NCBI RefSeq assembly: GCF_020510685.1
Contig: NZ_CP075185.1
Location: forward strand, 2,232,001-2,296,000
DNA from: Dechloromonas denitrificans
GTDB taxonomy: Bacteria > Pseudomonadota > Gammaproteobacteria > Burkholderiales > Rhodocyclaceae
Length of the DNA: 64,000 nucleotides
Direction: 5' to 3'
Below the pieces are notes generated by a model. The model was not told where the DNA came from. It searched no databases and saw only the letters and a list, made by a program, of their open reading frames with translations. Position 1 is the stretch's first letter; every line of letters begins with the position of its first letter. The position numbers and the translations under genes are program-made. Shown here piece by piece: positions 47,033 to 56,489 of this stretch.

Positions 47033-48289
47033 ATGAGTGTCAGTGTCCATAATCCAGACCAATATATGGCCAGTCTTCGGCAGATCATTGCGCAGGGACG
47101 CAAGCGGATCGGTCTCTTGGTTGGAGCGGGGGCGCCGGCCGGCATCTTCCCTCCAGGTAGCGACAAGCCACTGATACCTGCCGTAGCAGGCCTCACCGAC
47201 ATGGTGATGGAAGCGCTGAACGCTGATTACGGCAAGACACTGGACGCAGTACGGTCTGAACTTGATTCTCCGAACATTGAAACGATCCTATCGCGGGCGC
47301 GCAGCTTGGCGGGCGTCATTGGTAAGACAAAAGTTCATGACCTCGATGGGGATGGATATAAGAAACTGAGCGAAGCAATCTGCGAACAGATTGGGACCAT
47401 CGTTAACAAGCCTCTTCATGACGGTCCTTCGCCATACACCGAGTTCGTGACGTGGATTAGTGGCACGGGACGCGAACATCCGGTTGAGATTTTCACCACC
47501 AACTATGACTTGCTGTTCGAGCAAGCGCTGGAACGCACGCGCATTCCGTTTTTCGATGGTTTCAGTGGTGCCAGTGAGCCGTTTTTCGATCCCTCATCCG
47601 TTGCGAGCAATGACCTACCGGCGCGCTGGACGCGCTTGTGGAAACTGCATGGCTCGCTCGGCTGGGCCGCAAATGCTCGCGGCGAGGTGATACGCACTGG
47701 TCGGGCCAATGCGACACATCTGGTGTTTCCCGAACATCTCAAGTATGACCAGACACAAAAGGCACCATACGCTGCACTCTTTGACAGGCTGCGTGCATTC
47801 CTGATGACGCCCGACACGTTGTTGATCGCGACCGGGTTTTCCTTTGCCGATGCCCACATTTCTGCGCGGATCGATGAATGCCTAGCTGCCAATCCGGCGG
47901 GCAGCGTGTTCGCGTTCCAATTCAAACCGCTCGAACAAGAAATCCATGCCTGCGACATCGCAGGGCGCCGTGCCAACATGAGCCTGTATTCCCCAGACAA
48001 GGCAATGATCAATGGCATAGCGGCACCGTGGATGCCAGGAGACCTGCCGACACGTGACTGGGGTGGAATTCGATCCACTTATTGGGGCATCGATGAGAAG
48101 AGCGGGGCCGCGCAATTTCAACTCGGCCGCTTCGACCGACTCGCCCGATTCTTCGCATCGTCACGGGCTGCACAGCACTTTCCTCCTGCGGCACAGGTGG
48201 CGGCAGTTGCGGAGACGACCGGGGTTCCCGTTCCGCAAGAAGATGTGGTGGTGCCTGCGGCTCTCAAGGCACTCCTCTTAAGTGATTGA
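47033..48289 (+). CDS. SIR2-family defence protein (SIR2-HerA pair)
   Basis: 418 aa from ATG 47033, which follows AAGGGGTGAAG; an ATG 15 bp earlier is less likely. NAD-binding residues of the SIR2 fold are visible: GAGAPAG at 31-37, TTNYD with Asn157, and WKLHGSLGW with the catalytic His at about 206. The last 100 residues are specific to the family. In SIR2-HerA systems this subunit degrades NAD+ when the HerA ATPase complex detects phage. The HerA gene begins 83 bp downstream on the same strand. Divergent from the dGTPase; the shared 189-bp region likely holds both promoters. Confidence 0.88.
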   Translation: MSVSVHNPDQYMASLRQIIAQGRKRIGLLVGAGAPAGIFPPGSDKPLIPAVAGLTDMVMEALNADYGKTLDAVRSELDSPNIETILSRARSLAGVIGKTKVHDLDGDGYKKLSEAICEQIGTIVNKPLHDGPSPYTEFVTWISGTGREHPVEIFTTNYDLLFEQALERTRIPFFDGFSGASEPFFDPSSVASNDLPARWTRLWKLHGSLGWAANARGEVIRTGRANATHLVFPEHLKYDQTQKAPYAALFDRLRAFLMTPDTLLIATGFSFADAHISARIDECLAANPAGSVFAFQFKPLEQEIHACDIAGRRANMSLYSPDKAMINGIAAPWMPGDLPTRDWGGIRSTYWGIDEKSGAAQFQLGRFDRLARFFASSRAAQHFPPAAQVAAVAETTGVPVPQEDVVVPAALKALLLSD

Positions 48290-48372
48290 TTTTAAATGAA
48301 CGTATCAGAGTGCCTTTCGGGCGATTTGCGGCCCCTGCCCGATTACCCCGCTAACCCTGCGGTTGGAGCGGC

Positions 48373-50412
48373 ATGAACTCGAAGCCGACATTACTGGGGC
48401 ATGTAGGTGCAGTGACCGGCGCAGCAGTCAGCGTTCGACAGTCGCCAAGCGTTGCATCCGGCATAGCCATCATCGGCGGCAAGAGCTACCGCATTGGACA
48501 GGTGGGCAGCTTCGTGCGTATTCCCCAAGGCTATCACGATCTGTATGGCATCGTAGCTGAGGTCGGTGCGGACGCCACGCCAGAGGCCGCCCGCGAGCTG
48601 AACGATCGCGGTGACCGCTGGATGACGATTCAACTTGTGGGGGAGATCGTTGGCGCGTCGTTTGAGCGCGGCATCAGCCAGTACCCGAACGTCAGAGACG
48701 AAGTCCACCTCGTGACGGAAGAAGACCTTGCGGTCATCTACGGCACCCAGGATGGTGGACAGGTGATGATCGGACGGCTGGCGAGCGCCGAAGGAATTCC
48801 CGTGCGAATCGATCTCGATAAGCTCGTGACCCGCCATAGTGCGGTGCTGGGCTCGACGGGTGCTGGCAAGTCAACCACGGTCGCCAGCCTATTGCGATCG
48901 ATCGCGTTGGGTGGAAGCATGGAAGGCAGTACGGGTTTCCCGAGTGCGCGGATCTTGCTGTTGGATATCCACGGCGAATACGGCCGTGCGCTGAAGTCCG
49001 TCTCGACTGTGTTTCGCGTAAATCCGAGTGCTGACGAGCAGCCACTGCACATCCCATTCTGGGCGCTCGATCCGGCTGATTTGCTCACCTTCCTCATGGG
49101 CAAACTCGACGACAAGCCGCTGTCACAGATTCTCGATCGCGTGCTCGACTACAAGACCAAGCTAGTGAGCGAAACGTCGGTTGCCGGTCTCGACCTGAAC
49201 TCAATGACGGCCGATAGCCCGGTGCCGTTTAGCCTGAAGAAGCTCTGGTTCGAACTGTTGGAGCCGGAGATCAAGACTTGGGCTGATCAGCCACGAACAA
49301 CGCCGGCGTTGGACGAAGCCGGCGATGCCGCGACGCTGAAAGCGCCGCGTTATAAGCCTCACGGTGCCGGGTCTTCAGCGCCCTTCATCAATCAGCTCGG
49401 CGTGCTCGGCATCCGCCGCCCGTTAGATCAGATGCGATCCCGCCTGCTGGATCGGCAATACGATTTTCTCTTGCATCCAGGATCATGGGAGCCTGATCTG
49501 AATGGCAACTCGGACAAGGACTTACCCGAACTGTTGCAAGCATGGCTCGGACACGACAAGCCAGTCACCATCCTTGATCTGTCCGGCATCCCCAGCACGG
49601 TGGTTGCCCGTCTGATCGGTGCAATTCTCAAGATCATTTATGAAGGGCTGTTCTGGGGCAGAGAAAAAAGCGAAGGAGGTATCGCAAGGCCGTTGCTCGT
49701 AGTGATGGAAGAGGCTCACCGATATCTCTCAAAAGAGGCCGACGGGCCAGCGCGGGCTATGGTTCAGCGGATCGTAAAGGAAGGTCGTAAGTTCGGCATT
49801 GGCGCAATGATCGTCAGCCAACGGCCCTCCGAGGTCGATGAGACCATCTTGTCGCAGTGCGGTACGTTTATCGCGCTACGGCTCTCGAATTCAGCTGATC
49901 GCGCAAAGGTACAGGCTTCGTTGCCGGACAACCTTGCGGGCGTGGTTGATAGCCTGCCCGTGCTACGCGTGGGGGAAGCCATTATCACCGGAGAAGCTGC
50001 CAGGCTGCCGATTCGTTGTCGCATCACGCTGCCAGACGAGAAGAACCGACCAAATAGTGAAGACCCTGCCGTGGCCAAGCGCTGGCAAGGTGCCAGGTTG
50101 CCCGAGAGCTATGAACGGGTTGCTGCAGCTTGGCGTGCCCAGAATCCAATTTGGACCACATTGCGCGTGCTGCGCACCCCGTTTACCCAAAAGGAGATAG
50201 AGAGCATGGATAGAGAAACGGTGGCTTCGTCGACAGTGGTTTCCATCGGCTACGAGCCGAGCAGTAGCACGCTTGAAGTCGAGTTTAAGAGCGGTGTCTA
50301 TCAGTACTACAACGTTCCCGAGCCGATCTACCAGCAACTCATGGAATCGGACTCGAAAGGCAAGTTCATGCACGCCTATATCAAGCCTGCCTATCCGTGC
50401 TCACGTGTTTGA
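48373..50412 (+). CDS. herA: HerA-type ATPase with C-terminal KTSC domain
   Basis: 679 aa. An N-terminal HAS-barrel-like region (about 1-145), then Walker A GSTGAGKST at 160-168, LLLDIHGEYGRAL, Walker B LLVVMEEAHRYLS and SQRPSEVDETILSQC, all typical of HerA/FtsK-like hexameric ATPases. The last 65 residues (after MDRETVASSTVVSIGYEP, to YNVPEPIYQQL and IKPAYP) look like a KTSC domain, a small nucleic-acid-linked module. HerA forms the hexamer that holds SIR2 subunits in the two-gene defence system. A KTSC tail on the defence HerA is not something I recognise as standard. qatA begins 30 bp later. Confidence 0.88.
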   Translation: MNSKPTLLGHVGAVTGAAVSVRQSPSVASGIAIIGGKSYRIGQVGSFVRIPQGYHDLYGIVAEVGADATPEAARELNDRGDRWMTIQLVGEIVGASFERGISQYPNVRDEVHLVTEEDLAVIYGTQDGGQVMIGRLASAEGIPVRIDLDKLVTRHSAVLGSTGAGKSTTVASLLRSIALGGSMEGSTGFPSARILLLDIHGEYGRALKSVSTVFRVNPSADEQPLHIPFWALDPADLLTFLMGKLDDKPLSQILDRVLDYKTKLVSETSVAGLDLNSMTADSPVPFSLKKLWFELLEPEIKTWADQPRTTPALDEAGDAATLKAPRYKPHGAGSSAPFINQLGVLGIRRPLDQMRSRLLDRQYDFLLHPGSWEPDLNGNSDKDLPELLQAWLGHDKPVTILDLSGIPSTVVARLIGAILKIIYEGLFWGREKSEGGIARPLLVVMEEAHRYLSKEADGPARAMVQRIVKEGRKFGIGAMIVSQRPSEVDETILSQCGTFIALRLSNSADRAKVQASLPDNLAGVVDSLPVLRVGEAIITGEAARLPIRCRITLPDEKNRPNSEDPAVAKRWQGARLPESYERVAAAWRAQNPIWTTLRVLRTPFTQKEIESMDRETVASSTVVSIGYEPSSSTLEVEFKSGVYQYYNVPEPIYQQLMESDSKGKFMHAYIKPAYPCSRV

Positions 50413-50442
50413 GTCAGCACGAAAATTCGAAATAGGGAGGCC

Positions 50443-52350
50443 GTGACAATGTGGACAGACAACGAGACTGCGCAGGATTTTCTGAATTTCGGCGGCATTG
50501 CTAAGACTGTTGCTGAGATCGTCGAGCAGGCTCAATCACGGCCTATCTCTATAGGTGTTTCGGGTGCGTGGGGTGTCGGCAAGTCTTCGATGATCAAGCT
50601 GATCCGTACCGAGCTGTCGGCTCGGCATGCAGAGAAATGTGTAGGCCCTGGTACGAGTGATGCGGAGAAGCCGAGCAGATTCATCTTCGTCGAGTTCAAT
50701 GCGTGGCTCTATCAAGGATATGACGACGCACGCGCAGCGTTGATAGAAGTAGTTGCTTCGACTTTGGCAAAGGAAGCTGAAGAACGAAAGACTGGGATTG
50801 ACCAAGCAAAGGATTTGCTCGAAAGGGTTAACTGGTTTCGCGCGATTAAGCTGTCGGCCAGTTCTGCGGTCTCGCTTGCATTGGGCTTACCGCCGACAGG
50901 CCTGCTAGGAGAGCTCTGGGGATTCGGCAAGAGCGTGGTTGCGGGTCAGGTCGATCAAGAGGCAGTCGACGCAGCCAAGTCGGCCGCAGGAAAAGCCGGG
51001 GAGTCGGCGGCAGGCTTGGTCAAGCCAAAAAAGACCACTTCCCCTCCAAAGGAAATTGAAGCTCTTCGCAAGAGTTTCGAAGATGTGCTGAAAGAGATGG
51101 GTGTCACATTGGTGGTGCTGATCGACGATCTGGATCGGTGTCTTCCCGAAACCACGATCTCGACGCTGGAGGCGATTCGCCTCCTTCTGTTTCTGGAGCA
51201 CACGGCTTTCGTCATCGCTGCCGACGATCAGATGATCAAACACGCCGTCAAGAGGCACTTTCAAGGCGTTGACGACGATCTTGTCATCAATTATTTCGAC
51301 AAGCTCATCCAAGTGCCGATTCGCGTCCCGCCGTTGGGGACGCAAGAGGTCCGTGCCTACATGATGCTGCTGTTTGTCGAGAATAGCAGCCTTGATCCCA
51401 AGGAAAAGGAACGACTTCGGGCGGAGGTGTGCTCGCAGTTGAGTCGAACTTGGCAAGGCAAACGCGTCGATCTCAAGTTCCTCAGAGGTTTGAACGACAA
51501 GTTGCCGGATGATTTGATCGCACGCCTCGACGCTGCGGACCGGCTTGCACCATTAATGACCAGCGCTACCGGCATCGCAGGCAATCCTCGTCTGATAAAG
51601 CGCTTCCTCAACGCATTGTCGATTCGCATGTCGATGTCTCGTGCCCAAGGTGTCGGAGTTGATGAATCCGAACTCGCCAAAGTACTTCTTTTCGAGCGGT
51701 GCGGTGACCCCAAGGCATATCTGGAGCTGATCAAATCGGTAACCGAGAGCGCCGACGGAAACCCCGCATTCCTTGTCGAATGGGAGCAAAAGGCCATTGC
51801 GGGGGATGCCGTTCAACACAAGGCGCCATGGGATGACTCGTTTATCACCCAATGGCTGCGCCTGCCGCCGCAATTAGGCGGGCGTGACCTGCGCGGCGCG
51901 CTCTATGTCAGCCGCGAGCATGCGCCTCTGATCACGCCGGAGGATCGACTATCAGCGGAAGCCGCCGATTTGTTGGAAGGGCTTCTGGAACATCCCGACA
52001 TGGCCAACAGCATCAAGGATCGACTTGTAGCACTGCCGCGATCAGAAATGTCAGTGATCATGGATCGTTTGCTTGGTCGCGCTGGGCAAGAGCAGGAATG
52101 GGGAACACCTCCGATCTTGGATGCCTGCATGGCGGTGTCTGCCGCGGATGCCCCACAGGGGCAGCGCTTGGCGGGGTTCTTGAGAGAGCGTCCTGCGGTG
52201 CAAATCAAGGCGAGCATCGTCCCCAAGATCGGTGACGAACTGTGGTCGAAGAATGTATTCGATGCTTGGAGTGATGACGAAGACATCGCCAAACCAGTGA
52301 AGAGCGCGATAAAGGCGAGGAGGGGAAATGGGAACGTCTCAGTCAAGTAG
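50443..52350 (+). CDS. qatA: QatA, KAP-family P-loop NTPase
   Basis: 635 aa. Walker A GAWGVGKSS at 41-49, a long insert with hydrophobic segments (about 125-165, the usual membrane-type insertion of KAP NTPases), then Walker B LVVLIDDLDRCLPE and the helical C-terminal part. It is the first gene of the qatABCD set and overlaps qatB by 23 bp. In QatABCD anti-phage systems this ATPase is required; the trigger is not known. GGGAGG precedes the ATG. It follows the SIR2-HerA genes at 30 bp, so they may share a transcript. Confidence 0.9.
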   Translation: MTMWTDNETAQDFLNFGGIAKTVAEIVEQAQSRPISIGVSGAWGVGKSSMIKLIRTELSARHAEKCVGPGTSDAEKPSRFIFVEFNAWLYQGYDDARAALIEVVASTLAKEAEERKTGIDQAKDLLERVNWFRAIKLSASSAVSLALGLPPTGLLGELWGFGKSVVAGQVDQEAVDAAKSAAGKAGESAAGLVKPKKTTSPPKEIEALRKSFEDVLKEMGVTLVVLIDDLDRCLPETTISTLEAIRLLLFLEHTAFVIAADDQMIKHAVKRHFQGVDDDLVINYFDKLIQVPIRVPPLGTQEVRAYMMLLFVENSSLDPKEKERLRAEVCSQLSRTWQGKRVDLKFLRGLNDKLPDDLIARLDAADRLAPLMTSATGIAGNPRLIKRFLNALSIRMSMSRAQGVGVDESELAKVLLFERCGDPKAYLELIKSVTESADGNPAFLVEWEQKAIAGDAVQHKAPWDDSFITQWLRLPPQLGGRDLRGALYVSREHAPLITPEDRLSAEAADLLEGLLEHPDMANSIKDRLVALPRSEMSVIMDRLLGRAGQEQEWGTPPILDACMAVSAADAPQGQRLAGFLRERPAVQIKASIVPKIGDELWSKNVFDAWSDDEDIAKPVKSAIKARRGNGNVSVK

Positions 52351-53185
52351 CGGCTCCCCGTCGGGGGTGCCAATGGTTCCTCCTTGGGTACCCGATATCC
52401 CGCTTCCGGTACACCCCGCTGAAGGAGCTCCGCCTGGTGCAGAACCGGAGCAAGGGGAAACACCGGCACCGGCCTCAGGCAGTGAGCCTCGCCAACCGAT
52501 TCCAGTTGCGCCTAGGGGCCGATTTCTTGGGGCCAATAGAAATCTCGGAGACTATGCTCGTAGTGGCGATGGCGCAAGCATGCACCGTGGCCTTGGGCAT
52601 TACGTTAAAAAGGGATACGGCGGAAGTGCGACTGCGACCCGGCGCATGGGCGGCACGGCGCAAACCGCGGAAGCACTGTATTCAGCACTTTCCAGTGGGC
52701 CGGGCAATACCTCTGGCGTACCAGGAAATACGCTTGATCCCGCGCTGACCGCCGGCCGATCAGCAGATGAGGTGATGGATGCAGTTGTTGAGGCGGTGCG
52801 ACCGGTCGATGGCACGCAAGACGCTGAAGCAAGCCGGACTTCGATCAAGGATGCACTGGCTGAAGTCTTGAATCAATTCCCTGATGCCGACCTGCTGAAT
52901 CTTCAACCAGAGCACCGCGAGCTAGCCGTTGAACAGTTTGTCGCTGCCGATGTGTTTCGCAGAATCGACTTGGACATAGGGCGAACCATTCGAGAAAAGG
53001 CGCCGAACGCCGTTATAGGTTTGGGGCGCCTCAAAGAGGTTCGCGAGTATGTCCGGCAGACTGTATCGGCTTCGTTTCGGCACCTACGTTCGGCTGGGCA
53101 GCGACTGGCTGCCGGGAGAATTACGCAGATTGTACAGAGCGCCATTCGCGAAACGTTCCAAGTGTTCGAGGGGTATGTCGAGTGA
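52328..53185 (+). CDS. qatB: QatB
   Basis: 285 aa. The start MGTSQSSSGSPSGVPMVPPW is the typical QatB N-terminus: a flexible Gly/Ser/Pro-rich stretch of about 65 residues, then a helical domain. No catalytic motif is recognised. Its ATG lies inside the end of qatA (23-bp overlap), and its stop overlaps qatC by four bases, so the operon is translationally coupled. QatB is essential for Qat defence in known systems but has no assigned biochemistry. Confidence 0.85.
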   Translation: MGTSQSSSGSPSGVPMVPPWVPDIPLPVHPAEGAPPGAEPEQGETPAPASGSEPRQPIPVAPRGRFLGANRNLGDYARSGDGASMHRGLGHYVKKGYGGSATATRRMGGTAQTAEALYSALSSGPGNTSGVPGNTLDPALTAGRSADEVMDAVVEAVRPVDGTQDAEASRTSIKDALAEVLNQFPDADLLNLQPEHRELAVEQFVAADVFRRIDLDIGRTIREKAPNAVIGLGRLKEVREYVRQTVSASFRHLRSAGQRLAAGRITQIVQSAIRETFQVFEGYVE

Positions 53186-54459
53186 AAATTACCTGTGCCC
53201 TCTCGGATTTCGACTTTGGCGGAACGCCAAGTGACTTGGATGTAGTCCTCTATGGCAACTCGGGCGACCCGATGCACGGATCAGCCGGAGCCGCTTTGAA
53301 ACAGGCAATTATGCGGGAGAAGGTCGCGCCGGCCGCGCGCGCTTGGGATTTGCTCTCGCTTGCGCTCGCTGTCGTGTCATCTGATCTTGCCGGTCATCGG
53401 GAAAGGAGCCCTGATGGCTGGACGAGGGAGTTTGAACTAACGGTTTCAGTGGTTGATGCGCCGTTCTGGAATGCCAACGTCGATACGCTTCAACGACTTT
53501 TCGCGTACTTGAGTACGGATCGTTGGCGCTTGCGGTTTGTCGAAGGAGGTATTCTTCCGCAACCCGATCGGCAACCCGAGCATCCCCGTGAGGATTGTAT
53601 CGTGTTGCTCTCGGGTGGGCTTGATAGCTACATTGGGGCGATTGATTTGGTCGGACAGGGCAAGCAGCCGCTTGCCGTCAGCCAGATGGTGCGGGGCGAT
53701 GGTGAGAAGCAGGTTGCATTCGCGGCAGAGATTGGTGGCGGGCTTCGGCACTTCCAAGCCAACCACAATGCCGATGTTCCAGACCAAGAGAATCCACCGT
53801 CGCAGCGGGCGCGCTCGATCATATTTCTCGCCTATGGCGTTCTTATGGCGACGACGCTGGCCCGTTATCATGCCGGCGAAGAGGTGACACTCTACGTGTG
53901 CGAGAACGGCTTCATCGCACTAAATCCACCATTGACTGGGGGCCGGCTCGGAAGTCTGAGCACAAGAACCACACATCCTGTTGTCTTGTCATTGCTCCAG
54001 CAAGTGCTGGATGCGGCCGGCCTGCGAGTTCGGATTGTCAATCCTTACCGGTTTAAGACCAAGGGCGAAATGCTACGAGAGTGCCTAAATCAGGATCTTC
54101 TTAGCGCATATGCGTACCAGACGACCAGTTGTGGCCGCTTCAAGCAGTTCGGGTACAAGCACTGCGGACGATGCGTGCCCTGTTTGGTTCGGCGCGCTTC
54201 CTTTCATGCATGGCGAGGCGAGGATCGCACAGAGTACGTCTATTCAAATTTGGCATTGGATGATGACGAGCATGCGGGCTTTGATGACGTTCGGTCAGCA
54301 CTGATCGGCATCGGGGAACGTCGCGAAGTGGGGACCGCCAGATGGCTTGGTGCGACATTGAGCTCCAACCGCGTGATGAACAAGCCGGAGCTTGCAAACA
54401 CTGTTGAACGAGGCCTCGGCGAAATCGAATCGTTGATGCTTGCGCTGGGTGTCCGGTGA
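53182..54459 (+). CDS. qatC: QatC, QueC-like protein
   Basis: 425 aa. A family-specific N-terminal domain (about 1-130), then a PP-loop ATPase motif CIVLLSGGLDSYIGAI, and near the C-terminus a zinc-binding Cys set (CGRFKQFGYKHCGRCVPC). These are QueC-like features; QueC makes the 7-deazaguanine nitrile preQ0 from a carboxylate precursor with ATP and ammonia. In Qat systems QatC is thought to act on a nucleobase-like or protein substrate in defence. Overlaps both neighbours by four bases. The key residues are present. Confidence 0.9.
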   Translation: MKITCALSDFDFGGTPSDLDVVLYGNSGDPMHGSAGAALKQAIMREKVAPAARAWDLLSLALAVVSSDLAGHRERSPDGWTREFELTVSVVDAPFWNANVDTLQRLFAYLSTDRWRLRFVEGGILPQPDRQPEHPREDCIVLLSGGLDSYIGAIDLVGQGKQPLAVSQMVRGDGEKQVAFAAEIGGGLRHFQANHNADVPDQENPPSQRARSIIFLAYGVLMATTLARYHAGEEVTLYVCENGFIALNPPLTGGRLGSLSTRTTHPVVLSLLQQVLDAAGLRVRIVNPYRFKTKGEMLRECLNQDLLSAYAYQTTSCGRFKQFGYKHCGRCVPCLVRRASFHAWRGEDRTEYVYSNLALDDDEHAGFDDVRSALIGIGERREVGTARWLGATLSSNRVMNKPELANTVERGLGEIESLMLALGVR

Positions 54460-55217
54460 TCGATTTTCACGCGCATCTAGATCTCTATCCTGATCCCGGG
54501 ATGATTGTTCGAGAGGTCGCTGCGCGGGGAATGTACGTCCTGTCGGTCACTACGACTCCGAGTGCATGGAAGGGTACTTCAGCGCTTGTCACGCCAGGCT
54601 CACGCATTCGGACGGCACTGGGACTACACCCCCAACTCGCGCATCTGCGCGTTAGTGAGCTTCAATTGTTTGATGCCTATCTGCATGAATCTATGTATGT
54701 TGGAGAGATTGGCCTCGACGGTGCACCGGAGTTCAAGCAGCACTGGGAAACGCAAATAGCGATCTTCGACCATATCCTGAATGCCTGCGGTTCTGCCGGC
54801 GGCCGGATCATGTCGATCCATAGCCGTCGGGCTGCACCTACCGTGCTCGATCGGCTCGAAGCATTCCCAGATGCTGGCACCCCAGTGCTTCACTGGTTCT
54901 CGGGAAGTAAGCGAGACCTGCGGCGCGCGATTGCACGAGGCTGCTGGTTCAGTGTCGGCCCAGCGATGCTGGTCGCAGAGAAGGCGTGTGACTTGGTTCG
55001 CAACATGCCACGAGACCGTGTGCTGACTGAGACCGATGGGCCGTTTGCTCAAATCAATGGCAAAAGCGCTGTGCCATGGGATGCATACAAAGCAACGGTC
55101 AGATTGGCGGAGATTTGGGGAACGTCAGTATCTGAAGCGGAACAACTTCTACATTCGAACCTGCGACGCTTGGTGGAACTAGGTACGGTAGGGCAGGCAG
55201 ACACAAGCCCGAACTGA
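54456..55217 (+). CDS. qatD: QatD, TatD-like DNase
   Basis: 253 aa. Metal-dependent TatD-type hydrolase: IDFHAHLDLYPD near the start (HxH metal ligands), GEIGLDGAPEF, MSIHSRRA, LHWFSGSK, and TETDGPF near the C-terminus, the complete ligand set. It ends the qatABCD operon. TatD homologues cut DNA, so this is the likely nuclease effector of the system. The recombinase gene on the other strand converges 90 bp downstream. No T-rich terminator is visible between them, only a GC-rich palindrome ACCCGCGGGT near 55274. Confidence 0.9.
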   Translation: MIDFHAHLDLYPDPGMIVREVAARGMYVLSVTTTPSAWKGTSALVTPGSRIRTALGLHPQLAHLRVSELQLFDAYLHESMYVGEIGLDGAPEFKQHWETQIAIFDHILNACGSAGGRIMSIHSRRAAPTVLDRLEAFPDAGTPVLHWFSGSKRDLRRAIARGCWFSVGPAMLVAEKACDLVRNMPRDRVLTETDGPFAQINGKSAVPWDAYKATVRLAEIWGTSVSEAEQLLHSNLRRLVELGTVGQADTSPN

Positions 55218-55307
55218 GGTGATCGTTGATATTCCGGGGGCTTTGGACTGGCCGGGTACATTGATCACAGGCTCACCCGCGGGTAACCGGAAATCAATTT
55301 TGAGTGG

Positions 55308-56489
55308 TCACCAACCGAGTCGATGTTTCGCTTCGGTCTCTTTATGACGTTGATCATCTTCCGTATGCAAATAGGTGTTCGTCGTCGAAATAGAACTATG
55401 CCCAAGGTTATCGCGAACATTCCGAAGATCCATCGCATCGGCCATGTTGGAGCCTGCGGTATGCCGCATCCAATGCGCCGAGGCATCTTCGACCAGTTTG
55501 GCCAAGCGTTCAAACTCAGCCCCACGAGCGCGAATGCGCGTTGCGGTTCGAGCAAATACCTCTTTGACGATCAGATGTACGGCACTTCGCGTCAGCGGGC
55601 GTTGTTTTCCACCAATGGGTAGGAGGAGGGGAGTGGGCTCGCCGGGAATAGGGAAGGGCGACAGGCTATTTTCACGACGATAGCGTGTCAGTTCCACCAT
55701 CAGTTCCGCCGTTGCCGGCACTAGGCGCGTCTTGTCGCCCTTACCGGTAATTTCCAGCCACCACCGATCTTCGCCTTCCGAATCGCGCCGGCAAAATAAT
55801 GCGCCCATGCTGTTCTCAATAACCTCGGAAATGCGTAGGCCACAGATGTAGAGCAGGGAAAACAGCCAACGGACGCGATGAGAATGCTCTCGCTCGCGAT
55901 CGGTCTCGCGCGGCATGGTTTCAATTGTTGTTTTGACCTCGAGCCAAAGTTCATCGTCGAGAAATCGGGTAATCCGCGGCTTGGCTTTACGGTGCCGCTG
56001 ACGGGATAACGACAATGGATTACCGGCCAAATAGCCTGCATTCACCAACCAAGAGAACATCGTGTTCAGAATAATGATCGCTTGGCGCTGACTGGTTGGG
56101 GCGAGAGGGCCAGCAAACGGGCGCCAATCCGGATCAAAGCGCGACCATTTTCGTCCCGCCTTCATCACCCAGCGCTCAGCCGGTTGGGGATCGGCCAAAA
56201 AGCGCTGATACACCAGCAAGTCCTCGTGGGTCAGTGAGGACAAAGGCTTTCCGAGTTCCAAGGTAGCCCAGAGCAACAGTCGTTCGGATTCCTTGCGATA
56301 ACTATCAAACGTGGTGTGCGTATCGAGAAAGCGGGCCAGCCAGGCCTTCATGGCATCAATGTCAGTTTGCGCGGCGATCTGGGCATGGCCCAGCGTTGAG
56401 CGATTGCTGCCGGTCCGGCCATCGAGGTGATCCGGCAAACGAACCAACTCCAGCGGCGCAATGGCTGCCACGGGGATTAAATCGCTCAT
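55308..56489 (-). CDS. Tyrosine recombinase, TnpS-like candidate
   Basis: 393 aa. Core-binding SAM-like domain about 40-165, then the catalytic domain with R219 (CGLRIS), K253 region (GKGDKTRLV), H339-x-x-R342 (HWMRHTAG), H364 (LGHSS) and nucleophile Y373 (TNTYLHT). All catalytic residues are present. It is divergent from a KfrA_N coiled-coil gene, with 175 bp between them. This pair resembles TnpS/TnpT, the divergent cointegrate-resolution genes of Tn4651-type transposons; here the transposition genes are TniABQ-like. Alternatively it is an ordinary integrase that moves the cargo or modules of it. Confidence 0.9.
   Translation of the reverse strand: MSDLIPVAAIAPLELVRLPDHLDGRTGSNRSTLGHAQIAAQTDIDAMKAWLARFLDTHTTFDSYRKESERLLLWATLELGKPLSSLTHEDLLVYQRFLADPQPAERWVMKAGRKWSRFDPDWRPFAGPLAPTSQRQAIIILNTMFSWLVNAGYLAGNPLSLSRQRHRKAKPRITRFLDDELWLEVKTTIETMPRETDREREHSHRVRWLFSLLYICGLRISEVIENSMGALFCRRDSEGEDRWWLEITGKGDKTRLVPATAELMVELTRYRRENSLSPFPIPGEPTPLLLPIGGKQRPLTRSAVHLIVKEVFARTATRIRARGAEFERLAKLVEDASAHWMRHTAGSNMADAMDLRNVRDNLGHSSISTTNTYLHTEDDQRHKETEAKHRLGW

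Noticed and set aside
47018..47062. N-terminal extension of the dGTPase to 47062
   Set aside because: It would overlap the SIR2 start and adds 73 residues with no family likeness; MNKMNWERL at 46843 is the natural start.
55270..55290. ACCCGCGGGT palindrome after qatD as a terminator
   Set aside because: Short, no loop and no T-run.
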